Of a stretch of DNA of 64,000 bases, positions 42,337 through 51,443 are shown in pieces; position 1 is the first letter of the stretch; each line of letters starts with the position of its first letter. This DNA comes from JAGNGI01 sp035448825 (lineage in GTDB: Bacteria; Fidelibacterota; UBA2242). A model generated the notes under the pieces. That model had not been told where the DNA came from, searched no databases, and was given only the letters and a program-made list of their open reading frames with translations. Made by a program: the position numbers and the translations under genes. The stretch covers positions 25,468 through 89,467 of the forward strand of contig DAOTJS010000008.1 of assembly GCA_035448825.1 (NCBI GenBank). The letters run 5' to 3'.

Positions 42337-43805
42337 TAGTTTTCTCCAGGGCTAAAATTTGAATTATTTTTACTATTTTTATTTATACGACGAAAGATAT
42401 ACGTTAGACGCGCAAAATCAATCACACGCTGTTCGCTGGAAGTATAATAAATCAGGTAAATGCCAACAATTAACAAAATCAAGTTAGGCGTCCACATTGC
42501 CCAGAAAGGCGAAATAATTGCCGCATCGGCTAATTCCTCGCCTCCGATCAGAAATACATAGTACAACAAAAAGAAAAAAATGCTCAAAACGGCAGAAACG
42601 GTTATGCCACCCCGCCGGGTAATAACGCCCAGCGGCGCACCCAATAAGACAAAAACAATACAGGCAAGCGGAATCGAATATTTCTTTTGAATTTCGACAT
42701 TATATTTGGCGATCTGCTTTTTATAATTTAATGCCAGACTGCTTTCACTTCGAATGCGGTTTAGAAAAATAGTCAACTTCTGATTGCGGCGAGTAGCTTC
42801 AGCGGGCGGTAGATTCTTCAGATTTTCCGCCTGGAGAGTTTGAACTTGCTTTTCGATCTTTTTCAGATCGAAAGAAGTCAAGGTATCACCCAGTTCCTTG
42901 CAGACTAAATTTTGAATTTTTTCAACGACTTGCTGATATTCCCTGGAATAACGTTCCACTTCGGCACGCATCATTTTGATGGTCATTTCCCGATCGCCGC
43001 GCCGCTCGCTTTCGCGTCGTTCGAGCATTAAATTATCAACTGGAATAGCAATTCGATGACGTTCGAAATCAATTCGTCGGTAATCGGATAGTCCTTTCAG
43101 ATCAATTTCATGGATTTGACCGGAGAAAAGGGTAAAGAGAATTGTGTTGCCTTCGACTACAATGTACCCGCTATCGGCATAAATCGTGGTCTGAATGTCT
43201 TGGGCGTCTTTATTATAAATTGTAATTTTGCGCAGACTCTCGCCCACTTTTTCTTTTACATAAATTGAATAATCAGGAATATCGTCAACGAAGTACCCCG
43301 GTTCTATGTTAAGATCAGGCCTTTTCCGATAAATATCGCTGGTAAGGAGGCGTGCTCGGTGGTTGAATTCTGGCAAAACATCATCGTGAAAATACAACAT
43401 TGCCACTGATACCACCAGACCGAAGATAAATCCCGGTACTAGAATTGTCGTAAAACTGATGCCACTGGAACGCATCGCGGTAATTTCATTATCCTCTGCC
43501 AAACGACCATAAGCCATCAATGTCGCTACCAGAACCGCCATCGGAACAGACATCGCTACTATCCACGCCAGGTTCAGATAAAGAAATTCAAAAATGACGT
43601 TAAACGGTAAACCTTTCCCTAGCAGTCGGTCAACCGATTTAATTAAAAAATTCGCTAATAAAATAAAAGTCACGACACCAATGGAAAATAGAAATGGAAA
43701 GATTAGTTCGCGATAGATATACCGTGCGCCAATCCAACCGGTTGCAAACCAAGTCAATCGGCGTACTTTCTTAAAAAATGAACATTTCACGAGGGTAATA
43801 TACAT
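42336..43805 (-). CDS. LptF/LptG family lipopolysaccharide permease
   Basis: A membrane protein of 489 residues of the YjgP/YjgQ family, part of the ABC machinery that extracts LPS from the inner membrane. Visible are the N-terminal helices (LIFPFLFSIGVVTFILLANFLIKSVDRLL), ISFTTILVPGFIFGLVVSVAMLYFHDDVLPEFNHRARLL, a periplasmic jelly-roll domain with a central coiled-coil-like insertion (about 275-380), and three C-terminal helices (KYSIPLACIVFVLLGAPLGVITRRGG). The fit is good for LptF/G in FCB bacteria, which often carry the insertion. No SD is seen before the ATG. The gene implies an outer membrane with LPS. Confidence 0.88.
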   Translation of the reverse strand: MYITLVKCSFFKKVRRLTWFATGWIGARYIYRELIFPFLFSIGVVTFILLANFLIKSVDRLLGKGLPFNVIFEFLYLNLAWIVAMSVPMAVLVATLMAYGRLAEDNEITAMRSSGISFTTILVPGFIFGLVVSVAMLYFHDDVLPEFNHRARLLTSDIYRKRPDLNIEPGYFVDDIPDYSIYVKEKVGESLRKITIYNKDAQDIQTTIYADSGYIVVEGNTILFTLFSGQIHEIDLKGLSDYRRIDFERHRIAIPVDNLMLERRESERRGDREMTIKMMRAEVERYSREYQQVVEKIQNLVCKELGDTLTSFDLKKIEKQVQTLQAENLKNLPPAEATRRNQKLTIFLNRIRSESSLALNYKKQIAKYNVEIQKKYSIPLACIVFVLLGAPLGVITRRGGITVSAVLSIFFFLLYYVFLIGGEELADAAIISPFWAMWTPNLILLIVGIYLIYYTSSEQRVIDFARLTYIFRRINKNSKNNSNFSPGEN

Positions 43806-44095
43806 AACCAGCCATATTTTTTAATAAAAATAATTAACTCAACTGACGGATGGTTTTTAATCAGTTTACCAGTAATTTCGACTTTACAGAGGTCTGTCAA
43901 AGGCAAAACGATAAGATTAGATGCGCCAAAACCAATCTAGCCTCACCTGCGGCGGGTCGGAAATTGGTTTGATATGGTCTTAGTATGGAATCTATTGTTT
44001 TTTAATGTGAATATTTCTATTGAATCTCATTGTTCTACTGCTTAAACTTTTCTAAGGTAAATAGTGAATAGTATTTATTCTAAAAAGATGAGAAC

Positions 44096-45832
44096 ATGAA
44101 CAAAAGTAGGCTTTTTCTCTTCAGCTTAATGGTGTTGACACTTTTAACCTGCGAACGCCAAAAGGTAAATAACGAACCAGTTCTCATTTTTCAGAGTCCT
44201 AAAGTGCTATTTAAAAACCTAATCGCCAATAACCGCATTCTACCGCGTTTTTCACCGGATGGACAAGATATAATTTTCGCCGGACGTATAAACAGCGATC
44301 TCTGGGACGCCATTTACCAGATTCCGATTGTCGGTGGCTTACCGTTAAAAATTTATAGTACTACTGACGATCTGCTTTATCCCTCTTATTCAAATGATCA
44401 ACGCCAGATAATTTTCAGTCAGGGCTTTGCCCGCCAGATCTACTTGCTAGATGTTGTAACGAAAAATGTTACTCCGCTCCCGATTTTTGGCAATTATCCC
44501 TCAATTCTGCCGGATGGCACGACCATTCTCTATATCGGCGTATTGGATGGTAATATTCACTTGTATGATTTACGAGAAGGTCAGCATCGTATCCTGACGA
44601 AGAGCAATTATTCTGTCAATTTATTTCCAATGATGACTCAAGACCGTAGCGGTTTCATCTGGCTCGAAAGCCGGGCGCCGGAGCAGGTTCGTATCAACCA
44701 GACTGATTTCGACGCTCTACAATTCAAAATATTGCAAATATTTCCCGAGCCACTTCAGAGCTGGACGATTTCACCAAGCGGCGAATGGGCGATTGCCAGT
44801 CGCCCAAACGGCGAACCATTTGGATTTAAATTATATGACACCGCCTTTGCGGCAATTTCTATTCAACCTGATACATCGGTAAAAAATATAAAACACTTAG
44901 CCTATTCGGTATGCTGGTCACCAACTGGCCGGAACGTAATTTACGTTGGCAACACCGTACCGCAATTTTCCAGGGAAAATCCTTTTGCTCGTCGCGGAAT
45001 ATTCCGGGGCGATCTGGTGGTAGCCAGCTTGCAGTGGAAAAACATCCAGGATGCTGAATTGCTCCAATCGCCACCAGTTATAAACAGGACAATTTTCCAA
45101 TATTCTGAGAAAAATGTTCCGGAATCGCCTCGTTTCGTACCGACAGAAATTAACAATCCGCCCGTCATTACCAGCTCCCCGGTCGAAACTGCTCGACAAG
45201 GCGAACTTTATTTCTATCAAATACAAGCAGTTGAAATTGACCTTTTTGATAAACTAACCTATGCTTTAGTATCTGCTCCGGAAAAGGCTGAAATCCTGAA
45301 AAATACCGGCGTTTTGGTCTGGCTACCGACTGATTCCGGCGAATTTGAATTCACAGTAGCTGTTCAGGATAATCGTAATGGCATTGATTCCCAAACTTTT
45401 TATGTCAATGTTTTACCTTCCAGGAAATGGAACGATACACTCTATCAAATTCCATCGGTAGATACAAAAACCGGAGATTTTGCGGCCGGTCTGTTTTTTC
45501 TCGATCCTGATAGTGATGGTTTTTTGATACCTGGGGAAACCGCCGCATTGCTAATTGATTTAAAACCTCTGCGTGCTGAAAATCTCGACAGCCTACGGTT
45601 ACAATTACTATGCTCAGCAGAGAGTAAGGAAGTCAGTTACGATGGGGAAGTAATTTTCAGAAATTGCCAGCCTAATCAATGGAATCAAATGATTGTCCCT
45701 ATAAAAGGTTTATCGAAGTTACGAAATCGCAGTATTGTGTTCTGGGGTATTATCGAAACCCAAAACGGTTTTCAAATATTACCGGCCAGCTTGATCATCA
45801 ATAGTAAAAATGCGGGGAAAAATATAAATTAG
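44096..45832 (+). CDS. Lipoprotein with PD40 beta-propeller and Ig-like domain
   Basis: A protein of 578 residues exported as a lipoprotein (lipobox VLTLLTC, Cys19). A PD40/TolB-like beta-propeller follows (about 45-300; repeats FSPDGQDIIFAG, YSNDQRQIIFSQ, LPDGTTILYIG, WSPTGRNVIYVG). Next is a cadherin/He_PIG-like Ig domain (about 355-440: NPPVITSSPVETARQGELYFYQIQAVEIDLFDKLTYALVSAPE) and a C-terminal domain of unknown fold. No catalytic residues are evident. It is probably an envelope-associated binding protein, perhaps for proteins or polysaccharides. It begins a plus-strand run of envelope genes. Confidence 0.75.
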   Translation: MNKSRLFLFSLMVLTLLTCERQKVNNEPVLIFQSPKVLFKNLIANNRILPRFSPDGQDIIFAGRINSDLWDAIYQIPIVGGLPLKIYSTTDDLLYPSYSNDQRQIIFSQGFARQIYLLDVVTKNVTPLPIFGNYPSILPDGTTILYIGVLDGNIHLYDLREGQHRILTKSNYSVNLFPMMTQDRSGFIWLESRAPEQVRINQTDFDALQFKILQIFPEPLQSWTISPSGEWAIASRPNGEPFGFKLYDTAFAAISIQPDTSVKNIKHLAYSVCWSPTGRNVIYVGNTVPQFSRENPFARRGIFRGDLVVASLQWKNIQDAELLQSPPVINRTIFQYSEKNVPESPRFVPTEINNPPVITSSPVETARQGELYFYQIQAVEIDLFDKLTYALVSAPEKAEILKNTGVLVWLPTDSGEFEFTVAVQDNRNGIDSQTFYVNVLPSRKWNDTLYQIPSVDTKTGDFAAGLFFLDPDSDGFLIPGETAALLIDLKPLRAENLDSLRLQLLCSAESKEVSYDGEVIFRNCQPNQWNQMIVPIKGLSKLRNRSIVFWGIIETQNGFQILPASLIINSKNAGKNIN

Positions 45833-45988
45833 ATTAAGGAACTTTTTAATGTCAGAGTGAGTGCAATTTAACCTATAATGAAAACTAATTGTCAAACTCA
45901 TTGCTTATTATCATTGATACCCGGATTAAATGTGGCAATCTTACGGTCTAATTGAATGACTATGAAAACTAAAAATAAAGGAATGAAT

Positions 45989-47116
45989 ATGAAAGCGAAC
46001 GCCTTAATTCAAATTATTTTAATGACGGCCGCCCTCATCATCTCCGGTTGTTATACTCAGTTTTCCGCACCGATCGTCCGTGAAGAAACCTATCAACAAT
46101 CAGCTACCGATACAATTTATCAGGAACAACAAACTTACGAGAATTATACTTTCGATTCCTCTTATTTAAATGATTATCGCCTCGGTTATCGCGACGGGTA
46201 CTGGGACTCGATGAATAGTCAACTCTGGTTGGGTTTCAATATTTATTCGCCATTTTATAGTGGCTATCGTTATCATTCACCCTATCTCGGATATTATGAT
46301 CCGTGGTTTTATGATCCGTTTAACAACTGGGGCTTTTATGGTTATTTTTCCTACTATGGCGGTTATTATCCCTATTATGGATACTATCCTCATTATGGAT
46401 ATTATGGCTATTACTATGGCGGCTACCCATATCATCACCATCATTGGCATGGATATCAGGATGGGCCATATTATAACAAAGGACGTGACGAGTTAAAAGC
46501 CGATTATGTCCCGAAGTCAACTACCAGTGGCAGTCGTGGATCCATAAATAATGCCGGTTCGCAGAGCGGTGCATCTTACCTGCCAACCTCTACCAGCGCC
46601 ATAACGACAACTTCCGTGTCAGGCGAAAAAACTACGGTAACCACCACCAATTCTGGCACTGCAAAAGCTCGTTATTCGCCCAAGACTACAGGAGCGGAAA
46701 CATATTCCCAGGATAAATCAGTAGTTGGCTTTCAGACCACTTTAGTTCCGACTTCGGCTCCTAAAACCACAGTGATTACCACCAACACCAGTTCCCGCAG
46801 TTCAACCAGATCGACCACATCCCAAAAATCCAGTTCGCCCCGCGCCACAGTTAGAAAAGAGACTTCCTCCAGCTCCGGTTCCTCCAATACCAATAGCCCC
46901 TCTTCAGATTCTTCAAGCAATAGCGGTTCTTCTTATCAACCCGCAAGTTCATCCGGCAGCTCATCGTCCAGCAGTTCATCATCCAGTAGTTCTTCGTCTA
47001 GTAGTTCGTCCTCATCCAGCAGTTCTTCCGGTAGTCGTTCTTCTTCCAGCTCCGGTAGTAGCCGTTCATCTTCGCCCAAAGCTTCTGGTGGTTCATCGAA
47101 TAACAATCGCAAATAG
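45989..47116 (+). CDS. Lipoprotein with Tyr/Gly/His-rich region and serine-rich tail
   Basis: A low-complexity lipoprotein. After the lipobox (IISGC) a short N-terminal part leads to a strongly repetitive Tyr/Gly segment with clustered His (YYGGYYPYYGYYPHYG, then HHHHWHG). It then becomes Ser/Thr-rich, with a C-terminal run of more than twenty consecutive serines within SSGSS and RSSS blocks. The start is placed at ATG 45989 with AAAGGA six bases upstream; earlier in-frame ATGs at 45956 and 45983 lack it. It is probably a surface or periplasmic protein; the His/Tyr cluster could bind metal. No known family is recognised. It lies 9 bases before the OmpP1-like gene. Confidence 0.7.
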   Translation: MKANALIQIILMTAALIISGCYTQFSAPIVREETYQQSATDTIYQEQQTYENYTFDSSYLNDYRLGYRDGYWDSMNSQLWLGFNIYSPFYSGYRYHSPYLGYYDPWFYDPFNNWGFYGYFSYYGGYYPYYGYYPHYGYYGYYYGGYPYHHHHWHGYQDGPYYNKGRDELKADYVPKSTTSGSRGSINNAGSQSGASYLPTSTSAITTTSVSGEKTTVTTTNSGTAKARYSPKTTGAETYSQDKSVVGFQTTLVPTSAPKTTVITTNTSSRSSTRSTTSQKSSSPRATVRKETSSSSGSSNTNSPSSDSSSNSGSSYQPASSSGSSSSSSSSSSSSSSSSSSSSSSSSGSRSSSSSGSSRSSSPKASGGSSNNNRK

Positions 47117-47124
47117 GAGTTAAT

Positions 47125-48450
47125 ATGTCTATATTCCGCCGGTATTTTTTTGCTCTGACGACGTTGGTGTTTTTCCTACCAATTTCGAGTTTCGCTCAGC
47201 ACTTCGACCAGGTAATGAGTAGTGAAGCACTGCGACCTTTCTGGAGCATTTATGGCGTTGGAGCTTCCTCGCTCACCTTACTGAACAATTCCTATTTGGA
47301 AACGGATATTGGTTCGACTCAGTCCAACCCTGCTTTCCTGACAAATATCAAACGGCCAAAAGGCAGTTTTACTGGAATAAGCATCACCCCCAAGAACTCG
47401 ACTACCCTGGCCAATTTGGGAAAAGACTATTCTGTCTCGACCACTAATTACAATGTTTCCTACATTGGATTTGCCTATCCTTTTCCGGTTTATCAGGGTA
47501 ACTTCGTGATAGCGGCTTCCTATTCACCGGCGGCTTACTACTACTCTCAGTCTTATACCAAAGGAACTACCGGCGCGACCTATTACGATGACGCTGGAAG
47601 TGCTAAAATCATAGATACTGAACTGGAATATGACATAAATGAATCCGGGACTTTAAACGTGTTTCGATTTTCCGGAGCCACGGAATTTATGAAAAATCTC
47701 AACCTTGGTTTGTCATTTAATTTCTACAATGGCCAGCGCAATTATAAGTCAACTGAAACAGGAGTTGACATTAATGACGAACTAGAATTTAATTTTATTA
47801 ATTATAGTGAAAATATCAAACCGAGCTATTCCGGGTTCAATATGGATTTCGGAATGTGCTATCAATCGGAAAATTATAAAATCGGCTTACGTCTTTCAAC
47901 TCCTCTAAAACTTAAAGTGCATGAGGTGAGTGAACTGACGGAGACTTATTCTTATAATACTGTGGATTCTATCTTTCTAAATTCCTACGATTTCAAATAC
48001 AAAACGCGTTATCCTCTGGAACTTGCTCCCAATTTTGCCATAAAGGTCGGTAAAATCTCGCTCGGTATGGATTTCATTTTCCACAATTGGCAAAAGATCG
48101 AGGTAGGTTTACTGGATGAAATGAGAGAGGTCAACCGCGATCTCTACTGGAATTTGCGCAATACGACCGACATCGGTGCGGCTCTGACCATTCCATTTGG
48201 CAATTCGGTTTCAACGCGCCTGGCTTACCGCGTGGTGCCATCGCCTTATGCAGAATATGATCCTGATGAGGAATATTACCACATTATCGGCGCTGGTATC
48301 GAAGCCATTCTCAAAGAATCGATCATCGTCGGCTTTAGCTTTCAGCACGGATTCGGCAATATGTCAAATTTCTATCCTTACTTTGAAATAACAACCACGC
48401 AAGCCTACACCGAAAATCGTTGTGCCTTATCGCTGGCAGTGCTGTTCTAA
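47125..48450 (+). CDS. Outer-membrane beta-barrel protein, OmpP1/FadL-like
   Basis: A protein of 441 residues with a signal peptide (LTTLVFFLPISSFAQ) and a pattern of alternating aromatic/polar strands throughout, ending in an aromatic-rich final strand (CALSLAVLF). The region YLETDIGSTQSNPAFLT and the later GLRLSTPLKLKVHEVSELTETYSYN resemble long-chain fatty-acid/hydrophobe transporters of the OmpP1/FadL/TodX family, common in Bacteroidota-like genomes. The ligand is unknown. AGGAGTTAAT precedes the ATG. It is in the same run as the two lipoproteins. Confidence 0.75.
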   Translation: MSIFRRYFFALTTLVFFLPISSFAQHFDQVMSSEALRPFWSIYGVGASSLTLLNNSYLETDIGSTQSNPAFLTNIKRPKGSFTGISITPKNSTTLANLGKDYSVSTTNYNVSYIGFAYPFPVYQGNFVIAASYSPAAYYYSQSYTKGTTGATYYDDAGSAKIIDTELEYDINESGTLNVFRFSGATEFMKNLNLGLSFNFYNGQRNYKSTETGVDINDELEFNFINYSENIKPSYSGFNMDFGMCYQSENYKIGLRLSTPLKLKVHEVSELTETYSYNTVDSIFLNSYDFKYKTRYPLELAPNFAIKVGKISLGMDFIFHNWQKIEVGLLDEMREVNRDLYWNLRNTTDIGAALTIPFGNSVSTRLAYRVVPSPYAEYDPDEEYYHIIGAGIEAILKESIIVGFSFQHGFGNMSNFYPYFEITTTQAYTENRCALSLAVLF

Positions 48451-48523
48451 ATTAATGCTTTCAACTACAGTGTACATCCAGAACACTGAGAAATATTCAA
48501 AGTAATTTTAAATTTATAAAACA

Positions 48524-48916
48524 GTGAAATTCATTCCATTTGTGATATTTTACCTCTTTGCGCTATTGCAGTTTTCCATTGCTGATGAAAATCCCCATAT
48601 CTACCATATTCCACCCAAGACTTTGAATCAAAATAGTCCCGGTGAAATCACCTGTGTGGTTACGCCGGGCGATAGACAATTAAAGTGGGTTAAAATTTTC
48701 CTGCGTGACGATTCCTCCGAGTTTTACAAAGAATTCACGATGCAATGTCGGGAAGGAATCTGGTACCTACCTCTTATTCCGGAAATGATAAGCGGTGATT
48801 ATTTAGACTACTTTATCATCGTGGAATTTGAGGATTTTAGTACGCTGGCTTTTCCGTCTGAACAACCGGCTGAAAAGCCTATCCGAGTCAAAATCGTCAG
48901 CTTCCCGAAAATTTAA
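48524..48916 (+). CDS. Small secreted beta-rich protein, unknown
   Basis: A protein of 130 residues with a signal peptide (FVIFYLFALLQFSIADENPHI) and an Ig-like beta-sandwich that appears complete (HIYHIPPKTLNQNSPGEITCVV ... WVKIFLRDDSSEFYKEFTM ... DYLDYFIIVEFEDFSTLAFPSEQP). I do not recognise a family. The start is GTG 48524, with no clear ribosome site, so the exact N-terminus is uncertain. Confidence 0.6.
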   Translation: MKFIPFVIFYLFALLQFSIADENPHIYHIPPKTLNQNSPGEITCVVTPGDRQLKWVKIFLRDDSSEFYKEFTMQCREGIWYLPLIPEMISGDYLDYFIIVEFEDFSTLAFPSEQPAEKPIRVKIVSFPKI

Positions 48917-48979
48917 TCAGACTGAATCTTAAAAAAGGATTTGAGATTCACCCCCACGCGGATTATATTCTATATAATT

Positions 48980-50296
48980 ATGAACCGTAGCTTTTACCTA
49001 TTGAAAATTGTCCTGGTTTTGCTGGCTAGCAGTGTTTTGGTAACGGCGATTCCTAAGGAAATTTGGGTACTGGAAGTTGATGGAGTTATCAATCCGGTAT
49101 CAGCTTCTTACATTAACGATAATCTGCGCAAAGCTCAACCCGATCAAGTCGAGTGTCTGATAATCAAGATGGACACTCCCGGCGGACTAATGACTTCTAT
49201 GCGCGATATAATCAAGAATATTCTCAATTCAGAAATTCCAGTCATTGTTTACGTCAGTCCGCGGGGCGCACAATGTGCTTCCGCGGGGGTATTTATTGCG
49301 GTCTCTGCCCACTTTGTTGCAATGTCGCCCGGAACGAATATCGGTGCGGCTCATCCGGTTAATCTAGGTGGCGGAGGGATTGGCAGCCAACCAGATTCCG
49401 CTAGTTCCCAGACGATGATTGAAAAAGCTACCAATGATGCGGTCGCTTATATTCGTAGTCTTGCTCGTGAACGAGGACGTAACGCCGATTGGCTGGAAAA
49501 AGCCGTCCGCGAAAGCGCTTCTATCACCGAGACCGAAGCCGTTAAAATGAATGTCGTGGATATTGTAGTTGATAACTTAGACGATCTTCTGAAAATTCTC
49601 GATGGGAAAACTTTCAAAACCCCTTCCGGAGAAAAAACCATCCATACTCAAGGCTTTACTGTTCGTTACCGACCAGTTGGCGTCCATCGGCGTATTCTGG
49701 ATATAATAAGTGATCCGACTATCGCCTATATTCTATTAATGTTGGGCTTTTATGGAATTTATTTTGAATTATCTAATCCCGGCGCCATTTTCCCGGGTGT
49801 TCTGGGTGCCATTTTTATTATTTTAGCATTTTTTGCCTTCCAGGTTCTGCCGATCAATTATGCCGGTCTGGCACTGATTATTCTCGGCATCGTATTCTTT
49901 ATTCTCGAAGTAAAAATCGTCAGCTACGGATTATTAACTATTGGAGGAATTGTTGCTATGATATTTGGGTCGTTAATGTTAATAGATGTAAATCAGGCAC
50001 CGGAAATATTGAAAGCCGTTTCACTGAAGGTTATTCTGCCGATTGTAATTTTTACGGCGGTCTTTGTCATTGTATCACTTTCACTGGCACTGAAGGCTCA
50101 TAAGCGCCAACCGACTACTGGAGTTGAAGGTATGATCGGGGAAACCGGCCAGACCATTACCGATGTCGAAAAAACCGGCATGGCAATCGTTCATGGCGAA
50201 TACTGGAAGGTCAGTTCCGAAATGCCAATTTCCAAAGGCACTGAAATTGTTGTGCTCGATGTTGATAGAATGGTTTTGAAAGTCAAACCAAAATAA
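48980..50296 (+). CDS. NfeD-family membrane-bound ClpP-type protease
   Basis: A membrane protein of 438 residues: signal peptide (LLKIVLVLLASSVLVTAI), an N-terminal ClpP/SppA-fold serine protease domain, four or five C-terminal membrane helices, and a final OB-fold domain (GVEGMIGETGQTITDVEKTG ... EIVVLDVDRMVLKVK). The catalytic Ser is S101 in GAQCASAGVFIA and the lysine K149 in IEKATND, as in the archaeal 1510-N protease. These proteins pair with stomatin/slipin, and here the slipin gene follows 21 bases later. ATG 48980 is preferred over TTG 48941, whose SD is too close. Confidence 0.9.
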   Translation: MNRSFYLLKIVLVLLASSVLVTAIPKEIWVLEVDGVINPVSASYINDNLRKAQPDQVECLIIKMDTPGGLMTSMRDIIKNILNSEIPVIVYVSPRGAQCASAGVFIAVSAHFVAMSPGTNIGAAHPVNLGGGGIGSQPDSASSQTMIEKATNDAVAYIRSLARERGRNADWLEKAVRESASITETEAVKMNVVDIVVDNLDDLLKILDGKTFKTPSGEKTIHTQGFTVRYRPVGVHRRILDIISDPTIAYILLMLGFYGIYFELSNPGAIFPGVLGAIFIILAFFAFQVLPINYAGLALIILGIVFFILEVKIVSYGLLTIGGIVAMIFGSLMLIDVNQAPEILKAVSLKVILPIVIFTAVFVIVSLSLALKAHKRQPTTGVEGMIGETGQTITDVEKTGMAIVHGEYWKVSSEMPISKGTEIVVLDVDRMVLKVKPK

Positions 50297-50317
50297 ACTA
50301 TAAATAAGGAGGTTAAG

Positions 50318-51082
50318 ATGAGCATTCCATTATTAACAATTATCATTCTGCTAATCTTTTTATTGTCCAGTGCAATTCGGGTTCTGCGGGAATATGAGCG
50401 TGGTGTCATATTCCGCCTAGGACGCCTGATTGACTCCAAAGGACCGGGAATATTTTTACTAATCCCGGTAATTGATCGGATAGTCAAGGTTAGTCTACGA
50501 ACAGTAGTTATGGACGTGCCGCCGCAGGATATTATCACCAAGGACAATGTGTCAGTCAAAGTCAATGCGGTTGTCTATTTCCGAGTGGTTGATCCGTCCA
50601 AAGCCGTTGTCGAAGTTGAGGATTATTTATATGCCACTTCGCAATTATCGCAGACGACACTTCGTAGTATCTTAGGCCAGGCGGAACTTGATGAACTGCT
50701 TTCCAGTCGTGAAAAAATCAATGCGGAACTGCAATCAATTTTAGATACTCATACGGATCCCTGGGGCATCAAGGTTTCGCAAGTCGAAATCAAGCATGTT
50801 GACTTACCGCAAGAAATGCAAAGAGCTATGGCTAAACAGGCTGAAGCCGAACGTGAACGCCGCGCCAAAGTCATCAATGCCGAAGGCGAATTTCAGGCGT
50901 CCACCAAACTCGCGCAAGCCGCTGAAATTATGAACAAAGAGCCTATTACAATCCAACTGCGCTTTCTGCAAACTTTGCGCGAAGTAGCCGCTGAAAATAA
51001 TTCAACGACGATTTTCCCCGTGCCAATAGACTTGTTCAAACCATTTGTTAAGATACTGGAAAATAAGGCTGAAGAGAAATAA
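50318..51082 (+). CDS. Slipin (SPFH/stomatin family) protein
   Basis: A 254-residue SPFH protein: an N-terminal hydrophobic anchor (LTIIILLIFLLSSAIRVL), then the band-7 domain (EYERGVIFRLGRLIDSKGPGIFLLIPVIDRIVKVSLRTVVMDVPPQDIITKDNVSVKVNAVVYFRVVDP) and a coiled-coil (AKQAEAERERRAKVINAEGEFQAS). It assembles membrane-microdomain scaffolds and is the substrate/partner of the NfeD protease upstream. AAGGAGG precedes the ATG. The pair is a well-known prokaryotic operon. The region downstream is gene-free for about 360 bases. Confidence 0.93.
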   Translation: MSIPLLTIIILLIFLLSSAIRVLREYERGVIFRLGRLIDSKGPGIFLLIPVIDRIVKVSLRTVVMDVPPQDIITKDNVSVKVNAVVYFRVVDPSKAVVEVEDYLYATSQLSQTTLRSILGQAELDELLSSREKINAELQSILDTHTDPWGIKVSQVEIKHVDLPQEMQRAMAKQAEAERERRAKVINAEGEFQASTKLAQAAEIMNKEPITIQLRFLQTLREVAAENNSTTIFPVPIDLFKPFVKILENKAEEK

Positions 51083-51142
51083 GGCTGACTGAAAATTTCA
51101 ACTAATAGGTTATCCTTACCGTATTATCTACTGGCAAAATTT

Positions 51143-51380
51143 ATTAAGTACTGATAAGTGCTAATAAAAACTCTAGGGTATAAGTTTCGTAAAAAGCATG
51201 ATTGCATGACTGCATGATTGCATGGACAAGTGACGGTTAGAAATTATTAAGTGCTGATAAGTGCTATTAAGTGCTAATAAGAAAATATTGTTTGCACAAA
51301 TTGGCTTATATGAATGAGGCGGAAATTTTTAGAAACATTTTAAATTCTTATAAGCACTTATGAGTACTTAAATGAACTTA
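51143..51380. repeat. Three clusters of a 10-base unit (ATTAAGTRCT/GATAAGTGCT)
   Basis: Cluster 1 (51143-51167) reads ATTAAGTACT GATAAGTGCT and a partial unit AATAA. Cluster 2 (51246-51281) reads ATTAAGTGCT GATAAGTGCT ATTAAGTGCT and a partial unit. Cluster 3 (51347-51380) is the inverse: CTTA occurs at exactly every tenth base (51347, 51357, 51367, 51377) in units such as TAAGCACTTA and TGAGTACTTA. Clusters 1 and 2 face cluster 3. The same unit occurs at 2781-2820. It could be a miniature repeat element or a set of protein-binding sites. Confidence 0.7.
51196..51227 (+). repeat. Four tandem 8-base units (GCATGAYT)
   Basis: GCATGATT GCATGACT GCATGATT GCATGGAC, four tandem 8-base units with small differences, lies between clusters 1 and 2 of the 10-base repeat. 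It is unrelated to that unit in sequence. Confidence 0.75.
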
Positions 51381-51443
51381 CATCTTGGTGAATTTGGTAA
51401 CTGGCATTTGTGAATAGGTATTGCCTACTAATAATCGTTAATC

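Larger units (their letters stand above)
51083..51443. other. Convergent intergenic region with periodic repeats
   Basis: About 360 bases between the 3' ends of the slipin gene (plus) and the DUF1460 gene (minus). It contains three clusters of a 10-base repeat (see 51143-51380) and a separate 8-base repeat (51196-51227). No gene or terminator is clear. As both neighbours end here, the repeats are unlikely to be a promoter for either. Confidence 0.6.

Noticed and set aside
43900..43985. Possible long-loop hairpin AACCAAT ... ATTGGTT with GC-rich loop between lptF and the PD40 lipoprotein
   Set aside because: The stem is only 7 bases with a 26-base loop and no T-run; nothing indicates a terminator or structured RNA.
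51143..51380. CRISPR-like interpretation of the repeats
   Set aside because: Units are contiguous at 10 bases with no unique spacers and no cas genes in the window.
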